A stretch of DNA of 64,000 bases from Calditrichota bacterium (GCA_008501765.1 QQUE01000007.1:310001-374000); one strand, 5' to 3'. Positions 51,156 through 60,651 are shown, counted from the stretch's first letter. Program-made: numbers and translations. The notes: generated by a model not told the origin, from the letters alone.

Positions 51156-51974
51156 TCAGCGAATGACTTTACCGCCATCCACGATAAGCGTTTGCCCATT
51201 AATAAAGCCAGCCAAATCTGAAACAAGAAAAGCGACAACACCGGCAACTTCACGCATTTTACCCCATCGTTGAGCAGGGGATTCCAGCGCCAGCTCTTTT
51301 TTCTTATTGTCATTGAGGTAATTATACCAGCCGCTACGGATATTGCCCAAGGCAAGGGCATTAGCACGAATTTGAGATGGGGCATATTCACAGGCAATAT
51401 CACGCATGAGGCCGAGGATCGCCGCTTTTGCCTCGGTGTACGGCGTGCCCTGATAACCAGTGATTGCCGGAGTTGAACTTATAAAAACGATGCAGCCTGA
51501 ATTTTGTTCGACCATAGTGCGCAGTGCTTCACGTGAGCAAAATCTCGCACCGTCAAGGTCAACTTCACGGACTTTATCGAATCCTTTTTTGATTTGTTGG
51601 TCAGTAAATTTATGTAGTGGCGTGTTCCACAATGCCTCGTCAAGCCGGTAGCCTGCATTGCAAACCAAAAAATCGATTTTACCGCCACTCCAGTCTCGTG
51701 ATTTTCGAAATAATTGCTGAACCTGCTCGAGATTGGCTGTATTTGCCTCGCAGGGTAAAGTGGCATTTTTATATACCGCGTTGATATCTTCTGAAACCTT
51801 GGCAACCGTCCGGCTATCCCGCCCGTTAATGACAACCCGCGCGCCACATTCCACCAAAAGTTTGGCCATAACCAGGCCCATGCCTTTGGATGCACCGGTG
51901 ACAATGCCATATTTTCCGGCCAGGCCGGGCAAGGCGGTTTTTTCATTGAAAATATAATTGGGAGTTGTGCTCAT
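51156..51974 (-). CDS. Short-chain dehydrogenase/reductase
   Basis: The 272-residue classical SDR has GIVTGASKGMGLVMAKLL at the cofactor site, FLVCNAGYRLDE (the NAG motif), IVFISSTPAITGY with the catalytic Ser, and YTEAKAAILGL with Tyr and Lys. A C-terminal VAFLVSDLAGFINGQTLIVDGG is the normal SDR ending. Cofactor preference (Arg in NGRDSRT after strand 2) suggests NADP(H). The substrate is unknown; FabG-like ketoacyl reduction and others are possible. Confidence 0.87.
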   Translation of the reverse strand: MSTTPNYIFNEKTALPGLAGKYGIVTGASKGMGLVMAKLLVECGARVVINGRDSRTVAKVSEDINAVYKNATLPCEANTANLEQVQQLFRKSRDWSGGKIDFLVCNAGYRLDEALWNTPLHKFTDQQIKKGFDKVREVDLDGARFCSREALRTMVEQNSGCIVFISSTPAITGYQGTPYTEAKAAILGLMRDIACEYAPSQIRANALALGNIRSGWYNYLNDNKKKELALESPAQRWGKMREVAGVVAFLVSDLAGFINGQTLIVDGGKVIR

Positions 51975-52013
51975 AATAATCTGTAATTGAGAGAACGATT
52001 GGCAGAATTTCTG

Positions 52014-52493
52014 TCAGCGTGAGCGCACCGGCATTGTTCGCCCGGCGCGATACCGCATTCTAAAATCGACCCAGACATTGGCACTGGGACGCAATTTATA
52101 TCCTTTAAAAAGTGAGATGAGGACCAGAGTTGCGATGATTTTGTCAATGCCAGCGTAAATAAAATAAAAGCTGGAAATTGCGGCAACAACGATTAGCAAA
52201 AACAACGTTAATCCCAATTTGACTCGATAAGCGAACATACGGCCATTGTCATTGTGATAATCGAAAGGCGCTATTTCAATAAAAAACGCCGGAAGGTATT
52301 GAGCTGCAATTAAACCAATTCCAATGGAAACTATGATTGTGAATTGCGAGATGTTTTGCAGCTCCAGGCTGTTATTTTGCCAAATCCCGATGGCTATTAG
52401 AAGTGTCTGCAGCACCATGAAAACAGCCCAAAATTTAAAATTTCGCACCATCTGCACACGAATATGTTTATATTTATCCTCAATTGCCGGCAT
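52014..52493 (-). CDS. Hypothetical membrane protein (about four TM)
   Basis: The 159-residue protein has hydrophobic helices near 20-38, 50-70, 90-110 and 112-130, with a basic C-terminus (RMRYRAGRTMPVRSR). I do not recognise a family. A motif-like stretch is EIAPFDYHNDNGRMFAYRVK between the second and third helices. It is between the SDR gene and the 2Fe-2S protein gene on the same strand, 39 and 47 bases away, so it may be in one transcript with them. Codon use looks normal for the region, which supports it being real. Confidence 0.7.
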   Translation of the reverse strand: MPAIEDKYKHIRVQMVRNFKFWAVFMVLQTLLIAIGIWQNNSLELQNISQFTIIVSIGIGLIAAQYLPAFFIEIAPFDYHNDNGRMFAYRVKLGLTLFLLIVVAAISSFYFIYAGIDKIIATLVLISLFKGYKLRPSANVWVDFRMRYRAGRTMPVRSR

Positions 52494-52540
52494 GATGTTT
52501 TCCCTGTTGTAAATACTCGTTTTATTGTTTTTCCGATGAA

Positions 52541-52861
52541 TCAGGTTGGAAAATGGCGCAATCTTTCAACCGGCCTGTCACCAAGAATATGTTCCTCCAA
52601 AATCTCAGCGACATCATTTTCACTGACATTTTTGTACCAAACCCCCTCCGGATAGACAACAACCGTCGGGCCGTCTGAACACGAAGCCAAACAACCCGAC
52701 TTTGAGGCACAGACGGTTTTTTTTAGATCTCTGGTGGTGATTTCTTTACGAAACTTTTGAAATACGTTTAGCGAATTCTTGTTAAAGCAAGATCCTTTGG
52801 GATTGTCTTCAGTGCGCTCATTGACACACACAAAAATATGTTTTTCATATTTTTCCATCAA
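52541..52861 (-). CDS. Thioredoxin-like 2Fe-2S ferredoxin
   Basis: The 106-residue protein has HIFVCVNERTEDNPKGSCF, with two cysteines about twelve residues apart, and SGCLASCSDGPTVVVYPEGVWY with a C-x3-C pair. This is the layout of shethna-type or NuoE-like [2Fe-2S] proteins with a thioredoxin fold. Such proteins carry one electron between redox enzymes; the partner here is unknown. It stands alone, not beside hydrogenase or NADH dehydrogenase genes. Met2 is an equally likely start. Confidence 0.88.
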   Translation of the reverse strand: MMEKYEKHIFVCVNERTEDNPKGSCFNKNSLNVFQKFRKEITTRDLKKTVCASKSGCLASCSDGPTVVVYPEGVWYKNVSENDVAEILEEHILGDRPVERLRHFPT

Positions 52862-52880
52862 ATGTATTCCAGCACCTTGG

Positions 52881-53678
52881 TTAATTGCCCTTTAAAAAAT
52901 CAATCGCTTTTTGTGCACTCTCAGCCATTTTGCCACCTTTATCGAGTTCAACCACTCTTTCCCATTGCGACTTCGCTTTCAATTTATTGCCCATCAGGCT
53001 CAGTAGAAGGCCGTGGTTATAGAGAGCCATCAAATCATCGGGAGTCCGTTTCAAGATTTTTTCCATTTCCTGATTCGCTGCGATATAATTTTTTTCTGAG
53101 TAGTAAGTATTTGCAACGCGCATCCTGATATCGGTGTTATTTGGGGTGATTTGCAGATGCTTCAAATAAAACTCACGTGACTGAGAAAAATTTCCCGCCA
53201 CATCATAATACATGCCAAGTTTTTCCAGTGCGGTCGTATCGGCGGGGTTTTTCTCGAGAAGTGTTTTCAGGCTGTCGATTTCAGCAAATGTATTTCGCAT
53301 TTGAGCCTGGGACATTTCCTGGGTTGGTTCCTCATGATTATGCTGTGGCTCGTTGTTATTTTGCGTGAAAATAAAAATGAAAGCTACCAAAGCCGGAATC
53401 ATAAGAATCGGGTATATCGTACCGGCGCTGCGTTTGCCTTTCTTTTTTGATACTTTATAATCATCCCATGATGCTTCGAGTACTTTTTTTGATTCTTCTT
53501 CTGAGACGATTGAAGCACCACAAACGTGACAAAACTTTGCGTCATCTCGCTGTAATGCATCACATTTAACACAGCGATTTTCTGTGCTGTCATTGGTACT
53601 TTCGAATTTCGTCCCACAATCACTGCAAAATTTTGCGGAATCATCAGCCTCTTGTCCGCAATTAAAACATTTTTTCAT
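52881..53678 (-). CDS. Zinc-ribbon and TPR membrane protein
   Basis: The 265-residue protein starts with two zinc ribbons (CFNCGQEADDSAKFCSDCG and CVKCDALQRDDAKFCHVCG), then a basic linker, one membrane helix (about 87-104, YPILMIPALVAFIFIF), and a C-terminal half of TPR-like helical repeats (LEKLGMYYDVAGNFSQSREFYLKHLQITP, MALYNHGLLLSLMGNKLKA). The ribbons would face the cytoplasm and the repeats the periplasm, or the reverse, depending on topology. Positively charged residues before the helix favour a cytoplasmic N-terminus. The function is unknown; similar proteins are common in FCB and delta-type bacteria. Confidence 0.8.
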   Translation of the reverse strand: MKKCFNCGQEADDSAKFCSDCGTKFESTNDSTENRCVKCDALQRDDAKFCHVCGASIVSEEESKKVLEASWDDYKVSKKKGKRSAGTIYPILMIPALVAFIFIFTQNNNEPQHNHEEPTQEMSQAQMRNTFAEIDSLKTLLEKNPADTTALEKLGMYYDVAGNFSQSREFYLKHLQITPNNTDIRMRVANTYYSEKNYIAANQEMEKILKRTPDDLMALYNHGLLLSLMGNKLKAKSQWERVVELDKGGKMAESAQKAIDFLKGN

Positions 53679-53734
53679 TGCTCATTCCTTTAAATATATT
53701 CGATCTAAAAATAGAGTCTTGATTTGATATAAAC

Positions 53735-54382
53735 TTATGACTTTTCTGATTTTTTAGAGCCCATTCTATTTTCTGTTCCACTCGCCAGTCGTTGAATATT
53801 ACTTCGGTGAGTAAAAACGATCAACAAAGCTATAAATGCGGCCAAACCCATCAATACGGGTTCAACCGGTTTGTTATAAATTTCTTGTGATATGAAAAGG
53901 ATCACTGGCAGCGAAACTGCCGCCAAGATCGAACCCAAAGATACGTATTTTGTCGTGAACACAATCAGCAAAAAAATAACGAAACAAATTAAAATAGCGA
54001 CCGGAAACAGAACGATAAGCATGCCGGCCGCGGTACCAACACCTTTGCCGCCTTTAAACCCGGCAAAAATAGTCCAAATGTGTCCGATGATGGCTGAAAG
54101 GCCAGCAATAATTTGCAGGTAGACGTGAGAAATTCCAACTTCCGTGAAGGCAATTTGAGAAACGAAATAGGTAGCAACAGCTCCTTTAAGGATGTCAAAT
54201 GCCATAACAAAAATTCCCGGCCCCTTCCCCAGAATCCGAAAAACATTTGTTCCACCCGCATTTCCACTTCCATGTTGGCGAATGTCGATTCCCTTGAGCA
54301 GTTTTCCCGTTATTATGGCTGTCGGAAATGAGCCAATGAGATAGCTCACAAAAATTATTACAAGATAATTTAATATAAGCAC
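53735..54382 (-). CDS. plsY: Acyl-phosphate glycerol-3-phosphate acyltransferase
   Basis: PlsY puts the first acyl chain, from acyl phosphate, on glycerol 3-phosphate. The protein has SYLIGSFPTAIITGKLL, IDIRQHGSGNAGGTNVFRILGK, and FKGGKGVGTAAGML, the three conserved loops of this membrane enzyme, with about six helices. The frame opens with GTG at 54397, but a second GTG at 54382, six bases after AGAGGA, fits better and gives 215 residues. plsC, for the second acylation, is also in the window at 59.9 kb. Confidence 0.93.
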   Translation of the reverse strand: MLILNYLVIIFVSYLIGSFPTAIITGKLLKGIDIRQHGSGNAGGTNVFRILGKGPGIFVMAFDILKGAVATYFVSQIAFTEVGISHVYLQIIAGLSAIIGHIWTIFAGFKGGKGVGTAAGMLIVLFPVAILICFVIFLLIVFTTKYVSLGSILAAVSLPVILFISQEIYNKPVEPVLMGLAAFIALLIVFTHRSNIQRLASGTENRMGSKKSEKS

Positions 54383-54397
54383 GATACTTCCTCTCAC

Positions 54398-54745
54398 CTA
54401 TCCCTGAACAATTTGAATTAAATCAAAGAGTTTATCAACACAGTTAATCATCTTTTCTGAACAAATCTTCTGATAAACCATTCAACAGTGTTTTTGCGAT
54501 CGTGAAGATAATTAAAAGTAACATTGGATACAAATGATTTTAGTTCAATTAAATCAATTTTTTAAGAAAAGTTCGTATTTTATATTAAAACTTTTTTCTG
54601 GAAATGAGGGAAGGAATTAAAAGAAGGCGTATTTCTGTGGATTTGTTGTAAGTTCCAGCATTTATTTAAAATTATCCACCGGACTATCTGATTCGACTAT
54701 AATTAAAAATCGGATAGTCCGGCATGGACAAGAAAATATTGATAA
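54398..54745. other. Intergenic region between thioredoxin and plsY genes
   Basis: This 348-base AT-rich spacer lies between two minus-strand genes. It holds one hairpin near the thioredoxin end (54679-54722) and otherwise nothing I can identify. Confidence 0.45.
54679..54722 (-). terminator. Large hairpin downstream of the thioredoxin gene
   Basis: CCGGACTATCTGATT and AATCGGATAGTCCGG form a 15-base stem with one mismatch around a 14-base loop. It lies 24 bases after the thioredoxin stop codon on the minus strand and is followed by an A/T-rich run (GGATAATTTTAAAT), so it may act as a terminator; a repeat element is the alternative. Confidence 0.45.
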
Positions 54746-55141
54746 TTACATGTGTTTCTCGAAAAGTGCTTTAAACTCGGATTTTGATCGGGCTCCAACA
54801 ACGGTCTCTACCACTTTCCCATCTTTAAAGAAAAAAACAGCCGGGATACTGCGAATTTCATAGTGCCGGGCTATTTTTGTATTGTGGTCAACATCCATGG
54901 CTGTTACTTTAACTTTGCCATCGTACTCATTGGCTAATTCGTGAATATAGGGTTTGATAACTCTGCAAGGGCCGCACCATTCTGCCCAAAAGTCGACAAC
55001 AATGAGTCCTTCCGCAGCGATTACTTCAGATTTAAAGCTTGCGTCTGTTAAAGACACTACCTTATCTATTTGTTTTACTTTTTGCTCGTTTGAACAGGCT
55101 GAGAGCACAATTAAAAGTGCAAGAATTAAAAACTTTTTCAT
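54746..55141 (-). CDS. Thioredoxin-like lipoprotein
   Basis: I start at ATG 55141 (131 residues); the longer frame begins with TTG. A lipoprotein signal (KKFLILALLIVLSAC) is followed by a full thioredoxin domain with VDFWAEWCGPCRVIKPYI, AMDVDHNTKIARHYEIRSIPAVFFF (cis-Pro) and DGKVVETVVGA. The active site is the standard WCGPC. A lipid-anchored, envelope-facing thioredoxin suggests thiol reduction or disulfide handling outside the cytoplasm, fed by a DsbD/CcdA-type donor not seen here. The mature domain is close to cytoplasmic TrxA in sequence, which is unusual for an exported thioredoxin. Confidence 0.88.
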   Translation of the reverse strand: MKKFLILALLIVLSACSNEQKVKQIDKVVSLTDASFKSEVIAAEGLIVVDFWAEWCGPCRVIKPYIHELANEYDGKVKVTAMDVDHNTKIARHYEIRSIPAVFFFKDGKVVETVVGARSKSEFKALFEKHM

Positions 55142-55251
55142 GTTAAAAATCAACTCCAGTTTTAAAATATTGATGAATATTAGATTGCTTGATAGTATGT
55201 GAGTACTATTTATTTTATTATTATGGTTCGTTTAACAAAATCTGTGGTACA

Positions 55252-57645
55252 TTATTCCTTCTTTTTGACTCTTTTTTTCACAGATTTGGTCAACAAAACA
55301 TGTTTTATTACTTCATCAGTTTCATTAATAAAAATAAATTCCATAGCATCCCTGATTTCACTCGGAACATCATCGATATCATTTTTATTTTTTTTCGGCA
55401 AAACTACTTTGCTAATTCCGGCTCGTTTCGCCGCCAATACTTTTTCTTTTATTCCACCGACAGGTAACACCAGGCCGCGTAATGTCACTTCACCCGTCAT
55501 AGCAACATCATTAGCTACCAGTTTTTCGGTGAGGAGTGAAAGCAGAGCCGAATATATTGCGACCCCTGCGCTTGGACCGTCTTTTGGAATGGCGCCCGCT
55601 GGGACATGAATGTGAATGTCAAATTTTTCAAACACTTCAGTCTTTATTTTAAAATTTTCTGCCTTCGAACGGATATAAGATAGCGCAGCTCGAGCGGATT
55701 CCTTCATCACGTCGCCAAGTTGGCCTGTGAGAATGAGCTGGCCTTTGCCGGGCATTTTTGTTGCCTCGACAAAAAGGATATCCCCCCCGGATGGAGTCCA
55801 GGCCAAACCTGTTGAAACGCCGGACCGGGAAACACGATCTTTAACATCAAAAAAATATTTTTCCGGCCCTAAATATTTTTTGATATCCGCCGGCCTTAAT
55901 TTTTTCTGGTCTTTATCGCCCTCAACATATTCCTTGGCAATTCCCCGAAAAATATTGGCGATTTCCCGCTCCAAATTTCGGACACCAGCCTCCCGTGTGT
56001 ACCCGGATAATACCGTACGGACAGCCTCATCAGGCAACTCGACATTTTCTTTCGTTAAGCCGTGGTTCTCCAATTGCTTTGGAATAATATATTGTCCGGC
56101 AATCTTAACCTTGTCTTCCGAGGTATAGCCTGGAATTTCAATAATTTCCATTCGGTCATGCAACGCATGTTGAATTGTATCTGCGACATTTGCCGTTGCA
56201 ATAAAAAGAACTTTTGAGAGGTCAAACGGAACATCGAGATAGTGATCGGAGAAAGAGTTGTTTTGCTCGGGATCGAGAACTTCAAGTAATGCGGAGCTCG
56301 GATCGCCACGAAAATCCTGCCCGACTTTATCTATCTCATCGAGCATAATAACGGGATTATTGCTTTCCGTCTTTTTTAAGCCTTGAATAAACCGGCCCGG
56401 TAAAGCTCCGATATAAGTTCTGCGGTGGCCACGAATTTCAGCTTCGTCGCGTACGCCGCCGAGTGACATACGATAAAATTTTCTTCCCAGCGCGCGGGCG
56501 ATTGATTTTCCCAAAGACGTTTTACCAACTCCGGGAGGGCCAACAAAACACAGGATCGGGCCTTTCATATCGCTCTTCAATTGCCGCACTGCCAAATATT
56601 CAAGAATGCGCTTTTTGACCTTTTCCAGACCATAGTGGTCTTCATCAAGGACATGTTTTGCACTTAAAATATCCAGATTATCTGGGGTCGATTTGCTCCA
56701 GGGCAAGTCGAGAAGCCAGTCAACATATGTCCGAGATACAGTGTATTCAGCGGCAGCGGGTGGAATTTGTTTTAATCGATCGATTTCTTTTTTCGTCACC
56801 TTATATGCTTCCTCAGGCAAATTCGCAGCATCAAGGCGCTTTTGCAGTTCTTCAATTTCAATTCCTCGCTCGTCCTGGTCTTCGCCTAATTCCTGCTGAA
56901 TCGCCTTCAGTTGTTCGCGTAAATAATACTCTCTCTGGGTCTTCGATATTTCCCCTTGCACCTGGTCCTGGATTTTACTCCCCAACTCGAGTATTTGTAA
57001 TTCCTTCGTTATCAGTAGCGTTGTAAATTCAAGGCGCTTGCGAACATCCACTTTTTCCAAAATTTTCTGTTTGTCATCAATCGAAACATTTAAATTCCAT
57101 CCAATAACATCGGATAAACGGCCGGGAGAATCGGTGTTCATCACTAACATTGTATGTTCAGGGGATAAATACGGGGCCAGTTCGGCTGTTTTCTGAAACA
57201 AGTTTCTTAAATTTGAAATCATAGCATCAACATCCATCCCTGTAATATCTTCGTCTGTTACGGGCTGGATAGCAGCTTTCAAATAAGTATCGTGTTCGAT
57301 ATAATCAAGAATCTTCGCACGCCGCAGTCCCTGCACCATGACACTTTGGGTACCATCCGGCATTTTAAACACTTTCATGACCTGCACAATCGTACCCCAG
57401 CGAAAAAGGTCATCTGGCGATGGTTCATCGACCTGGGCATTTTTTTGGGCAACAACAAGGATTTCGGTATTTTCCCGCTCAGCGTCCTCAATCAATTTTA
57501 AAGATTTTTCTCTTCCGATCTGCAGGGGTAAAATTTGGTGGGGGAAAATTATTGTATTTCTCAAAGGCAGGATCGATAAAACCTGCGGAATATTGGTTTC
57601 CAACTTTTCCTCTTCTTCGATTGAATCGAAAATTATATCACTCAT
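55252..57645 (-). CDS. lon: ATP-dependent protease Lon
   Basis: The 797-residue protein has the N-terminal substrate-binding domain (about 18-215, LPLRNTIIFPHQILPLQIGR), a long helical linker (QREYYLREQLKAIQQELGE), the AAA+ module with CFVGPPGVGKTSLGKSIA (Walker A) and MLDEIDKVGQDFRGDP (Walker B), and the C-terminal serine protease domain with PKDGPSAGVAI (catalytic Ser) and GGIKEKVLAAKRAGI (catalytic Lys). It degrades misfolded and regulatory proteins in the cytoplasm. The divergent 574-base spacer upstream should hold its promoter. Confidence 0.97.
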   Translation of the reverse strand: MSDIIFDSIEEEEKLETNIPQVLSILPLRNTIIFPHQILPLQIGREKSLKLIEDAERENTEILVVAQKNAQVDEPSPDDLFRWGTIVQVMKVFKMPDGTQSVMVQGLRRAKILDYIEHDTYLKAAIQPVTDEDITGMDVDAMISNLRNLFQKTAELAPYLSPEHTMLVMNTDSPGRLSDVIGWNLNVSIDDKQKILEKVDVRKRLEFTTLLITKELQILELGSKIQDQVQGEISKTQREYYLREQLKAIQQELGEDQDERGIEIEELQKRLDAANLPEEAYKVTKKEIDRLKQIPPAAAEYTVSRTYVDWLLDLPWSKSTPDNLDILSAKHVLDEDHYGLEKVKKRILEYLAVRQLKSDMKGPILCFVGPPGVGKTSLGKSIARALGRKFYRMSLGGVRDEAEIRGHRRTYIGALPGRFIQGLKKTESNNPVIMLDEIDKVGQDFRGDPSSALLEVLDPEQNNSFSDHYLDVPFDLSKVLFIATANVADTIQHALHDRMEIIEIPGYTSEDKVKIAGQYIIPKQLENHGLTKENVELPDEAVRTVLSGYTREAGVRNLEREIANIFRGIAKEYVEGDKDQKKLRPADIKKYLGPEKYFFDVKDRVSRSGVSTGLAWTPSGGDILFVEATKMPGKGQLILTGQLGDVMKESARAALSYIRSKAENFKIKTEVFEKFDIHIHVPAGAIPKDGPSAGVAIYSALLSLLTEKLVANDVAMTGEVTLRGLVLPVGGIKEKVLAAKRAGISKVVLPKKNKNDIDDVPSEIRDAMEFIFINETDEVIKHVLLTKSVKKRVKKKE

Positions 57646-58219
57646 ACATTGATTCCTTAAGAATTTATAGCTCAGATAGATTGACTAAGCTTTTCATTTT
57701 TTATTGAATTCGTTAATCGGCATTTTCATTTTGCAATTGATATGCCATTGATACTTATATTCTATCGTAAGCTCAAACAATACTGTATCCTTAAAAATTT
57801 CAACATCTGAGATTACTATTTTCATGAAAACATGGCACCGAATTCTTAAAAAATGACGGATATGGGATTAAATGGCAACCTATCAAGATAAAATGGGGGG
57901 GGATTTTTATTCAATCAATATCCCTTGTAAATATATCTCACCTAATAGAAATAATCATTTAACAGATTATATTTAGAAATTAAAATTACTAAAATAGTAT
58001 CGAAAAATTATATTTTTTAATATCAAACAAAAACAATATTAATTATGAACTTAGACTTATTTTTATTTTAGCAAAAGGCAACTAAAATAAATGAAAAAAT
58101 AGTAAAAGAAACAAAAAATAATTCTTGAAAGTTGATAATACAATTACTAAATTTTTTGTCGCTATAAGAATAATTAAAACTCTCGCGAAATAGAACCAGT
58201 TTTTAAAGGATGGCTCCTG
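57646..58219. other. Divergent promoter region between lon and the S1-domain gene
   Basis: This 574-base spacer is very AT-rich and contains no open frame worth calling. It has a run of eight G (about 57893-57900) and long A-rich stretches near 58040-58130. It must hold the promoters of both genes; I cannot place a -10/-35 pair or a heat-shock operator (CIRCE) with confidence. Confidence 0.4.
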
Positions 58220-59830
58220 ATGGCTACTGACGAAAAAATGACCGAAACTGAAAATTTACAAGAAACCAAACCAGAACTATCACCCGTGCAGGAAGAAAAA
58301 CGGGAAAAAGAAAAAGAGGCTAAGGAGCCGGAGAAAAAACCTGTATCTGAAGAATCGTTAAAATTGCAGGAAGACTCAGGCGAGGAGTCAAAGCCTGATC
58401 TCGAATTTGAAAAAGCTATATCTGAAAGTTTGGATTTAGTTCTTCCCGAAAAAGGGGCAAAACTCAAGGGAACGATTTTACTGATCAATGAAGAAAATGC
58501 CCTTGTTGATTGCGGCGCAAAATCGGAAGCTGTCATTGCCGCAAACGAGCTTAATGGGCACAAAGTCGGGGATGAAATCGAAGGTTTGGTTCTCACTACA
58601 GATCCACTGGTTATCTCGATAAAACTTGATGGAAAAGAGACCTCAAACGAAGAACACAAGTCTGCTTTTGAAAATGAAATTCCGGTTACAGGAAAAATAG
58701 TACGGGAAATTAAAGGTGGATTTGATGTCGATATTGCAGGAACTCGCGCTTTTTTACCCATTAGCCATCTCGATATTTCATTTATAAAAGAAACAGCGCC
58801 TTTCGTTGGACAAACGTTTGATTTTAAAATTATTGAATATTCAGATAACGGGCGTCAATTTGTCGTTTCCCGCGCGGAAATTTTGAAAAAAGATCAGGGC
58901 AAAAATACTGAAAAAATTTGGGAGACACTTAAGGCCGGGGAAATTGTAGAAGGCACGGTCCGGTCAATCCAGAATTTTGGTGCTTTTATTGATTTGGGCG
59001 GAATCGAAGGATTATTGCATATTTCTGAACTAAGCAACGATTACACCACACACCCATCCGATATGCTCAGCATCGGCAGCACAGTTAAAGTTTCGATTCT
59101 TTCCGCAGACAAGGAAAAAAACAGAATATCCCTTTCAATGAAAGACCTCGCTCCTGATCCGTGGGCGAACTATGGCAGCGAAGTTGTAATCGGCGATAAC
59201 TTCACCGGTACGATTGTCAGGAAAGCAGAATTTGGACTCTTTATTCAGCTCGCACCGGGAATTGATGGATTATTGCACGTATCGCAACTCGATCCAAGCA
59301 CTGAACTTGCTGATGAAAAATATGCAATTGGGAACAAGTTGAATGGATGGATTCGTTCAGTGGATCTCGAAAATAAGCGCGTTGGCCTGACGTTGCACGA
59401 AATGCCCAGCAATGATCCCTGGGCCAGCATCAACGAAAATTACAAAACTGATGATGTTTTTGAAGGTACCGTTGAAGAATCTACCCAATTTGGTGTGTTC
59501 ATTGAACTTCAACCCGGACTAACAGGTTTGATGCCATTATCTGAACTCAAGAAACTTGGATTCAAAAGTATCGACTCCGAGTTTAAACCACAGGAAAAGT
59601 TAAAAGTTAAAATTACTGCAATTGACGAAGGTCGGCAGCGAATATCACTTTTACCAGTAGAAATCCCGGAGCACATTGTTCCAGAAACGAAAAAACCAGG
59701 GAAGAAAAAAGCACGCCCCAAAAAGAAAGAGAAATCTGTTGAAGCACCAAATGGATCGGCGCCAAACGGTGGAGTGACAGCCTTCGGTGAAGTTCTTGCG
59801 GCTGCGTTAAATAAAACTGACGAAAATTAG
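58220..59830 (+). CDS. S1 RNA-binding domain protein (ribosomal protein S1-like)
   Basis: The 536-residue protein has an acidic, low-complexity N-terminus (about 1-75), then five S1 repeats: about 78-135 (LKGTILLINEENALVDCGAK), 150-215, 237-305 (VEGTVRSIQNFGAFIDLGG), 322-392 (FTGTIVRKAEFGLFIQLAPG) and 410-478 (FEGTVEESTQFGVFIELQPG). A lysine-rich tail ends it (KKPGKKKARPKKKEK). S1 proteins bind mRNA, usually on the 30S subunit, to aid initiation. Standard S1 has six repeats, so this may be rpsA or a paralogue; I leave the symbol blank. A strong terminator follows. Confidence 0.85.
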   Translation: MATDEKMTETENLQETKPELSPVQEEKREKEKEAKEPEKKPVSEESLKLQEDSGEESKPDLEFEKAISESLDLVLPEKGAKLKGTILLINEENALVDCGAKSEAVIAANELNGHKVGDEIEGLVLTTDPLVISIKLDGKETSNEEHKSAFENEIPVTGKIVREIKGGFDVDIAGTRAFLPISHLDISFIKETAPFVGQTFDFKIIEYSDNGRQFVVSRAEILKKDQGKNTEKIWETLKAGEIVEGTVRSIQNFGAFIDLGGIEGLLHISELSNDYTTHPSDMLSIGSTVKVSILSADKEKNRISLSMKDLAPDPWANYGSEVVIGDNFTGTIVRKAEFGLFIQLAPGIDGLLHVSQLDPSTELADEKYAIGNKLNGWIRSVDLENKRVGLTLHEMPSNDPWASINENYKTDDVFEGTVEESTQFGVFIELQPGLTGLMPLSELKKLGFKSIDSEFKPQEKLKVKITAIDEGRQRISLLPVEIPEHIVPETKKPGKKKARPKKKEKSVEAPNGSAPNGGVTAFGEVLAAALNKTDEN

Positions 59831-59851
59831 AATTTACATCTTACAAAATCG

Positions 59852-59885
59852 AAGAGCTCCTTAAACACCGGAGCTCTTTTTTTTT
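59852..59885 (+). terminator. Rho-independent terminator after the S1-domain gene
   Basis: AAGAGCTCC and GGAGCTCTT form a perfect 9-base stem around TTAAACACC, followed directly by an uninterrupted T run. It starts 21 bases after the stop codon and is the clearest terminator in the window. Confidence 0.9.
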
Positions 59886-59904
59886 AAATAGACTAAATAC
59901 AAAT

Positions 59905-60651
59905 ATGTCGAACAAAACCCGAAGCACGTTTATTTATTTACAAGCGGCTCTGCAAATTATTATTACATTTTTACTTTTTGCTATTTTTACTCTCTTTGTT
60001 CTCCTGTTGACAATCGTTTCATTCGGCCTGTTAAAAAATAAAATTATTGAACATTTTGGAAGACTTTTAGGTAGATTAGTTTTACTTTTGTATCGGGTGC
60101 CGATGCAAATAATACAGACCGATAAATTGAGTAACTCACCAGCAATTTACATATCCAACCATTCATCAACCCTCGATATGTTTATTATTCTTGGTCTTGG
60201 TTTAAAAAATATTAGATTTGTAGCAAAACATGAGTTACGTTATAACCCATTTTTCTTTTTAATGGGCACTGCCACTGGCCAAGTTTTTGTAAAGCGAAAC
60301 AAGTCGAAAGAAACCATCGATTCAATGCAAAAAGCCTTGAATAAAATAAAGCAGAAAAAACTCTCTATCTTTATTGCTCCGGAAGGGACGCGTAAACATA
60401 GTGACAGGATAGGGCGATTTAAAAAAGGCGCATTTCACATGGCGCTCGATTTAAATTATCCGATTATTCCGATATTTATTCAAGGTGCTCGAGAAGCATG
60501 CCCAAACGATTCACTTGTAGTTAAACCTGGTAAAATAACAGTTTATTTCCACGAACCAATTGATGTCAGGTTTTGGAAAACAGAAACACTCGATCAGCAT
60601 ATTTCGGAAGTCAGACAAAAATATTGTGCATGGGATAAAAAGTATTCTTAA
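59905..60651 (+). CDS. plsC: 1-acyl-sn-glycerol-3-phosphate acyltransferase
   Basis: PlsC adds the second acyl chain to form phosphatidic acid. The 248-residue protein has an N-terminal membrane region (about 8-50), the catalytic block ISNHSSTLDMF with the H-x4-D motif, and APEGTRKHSDRIGRFKKGAFHMAL, the phosphate-binding EGTR motif. The IPIFIQGAREA segment is the conserved third block. It follows the S1-gene terminator and has its own transcript; plsY, for the first acylation, is 5.5 kb away. Confidence 0.91.
   Translation: MSNKTRSTFIYLQAALQIIITFLLFAIFTLFVLLLTIVSFGLLKNKIIEHFGRLLGRLVLLLYRVPMQIIQTDKLSNSPAIYISNHSSTLDMFIILGLGLKNIRFVAKHELRYNPFFFLMGTATGQVFVKRNKSKETIDSMQKALNKIKQKKLSIFIAPEGTRKHSDRIGRFKKGAFHMALDLNYPIIPIFIQGAREACPNDSLVVKPGKITVYFHEPIDVRFWKTETLDQHISEVRQKYCAWDKKYS

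Noticed and set aside
51116-51403. N-terminal extension of the alpha/beta hydrolase by 96 residues
   Set aside because: It overlaps the SDR gene in another frame and precedes the natural membrane-helix start at 51115.
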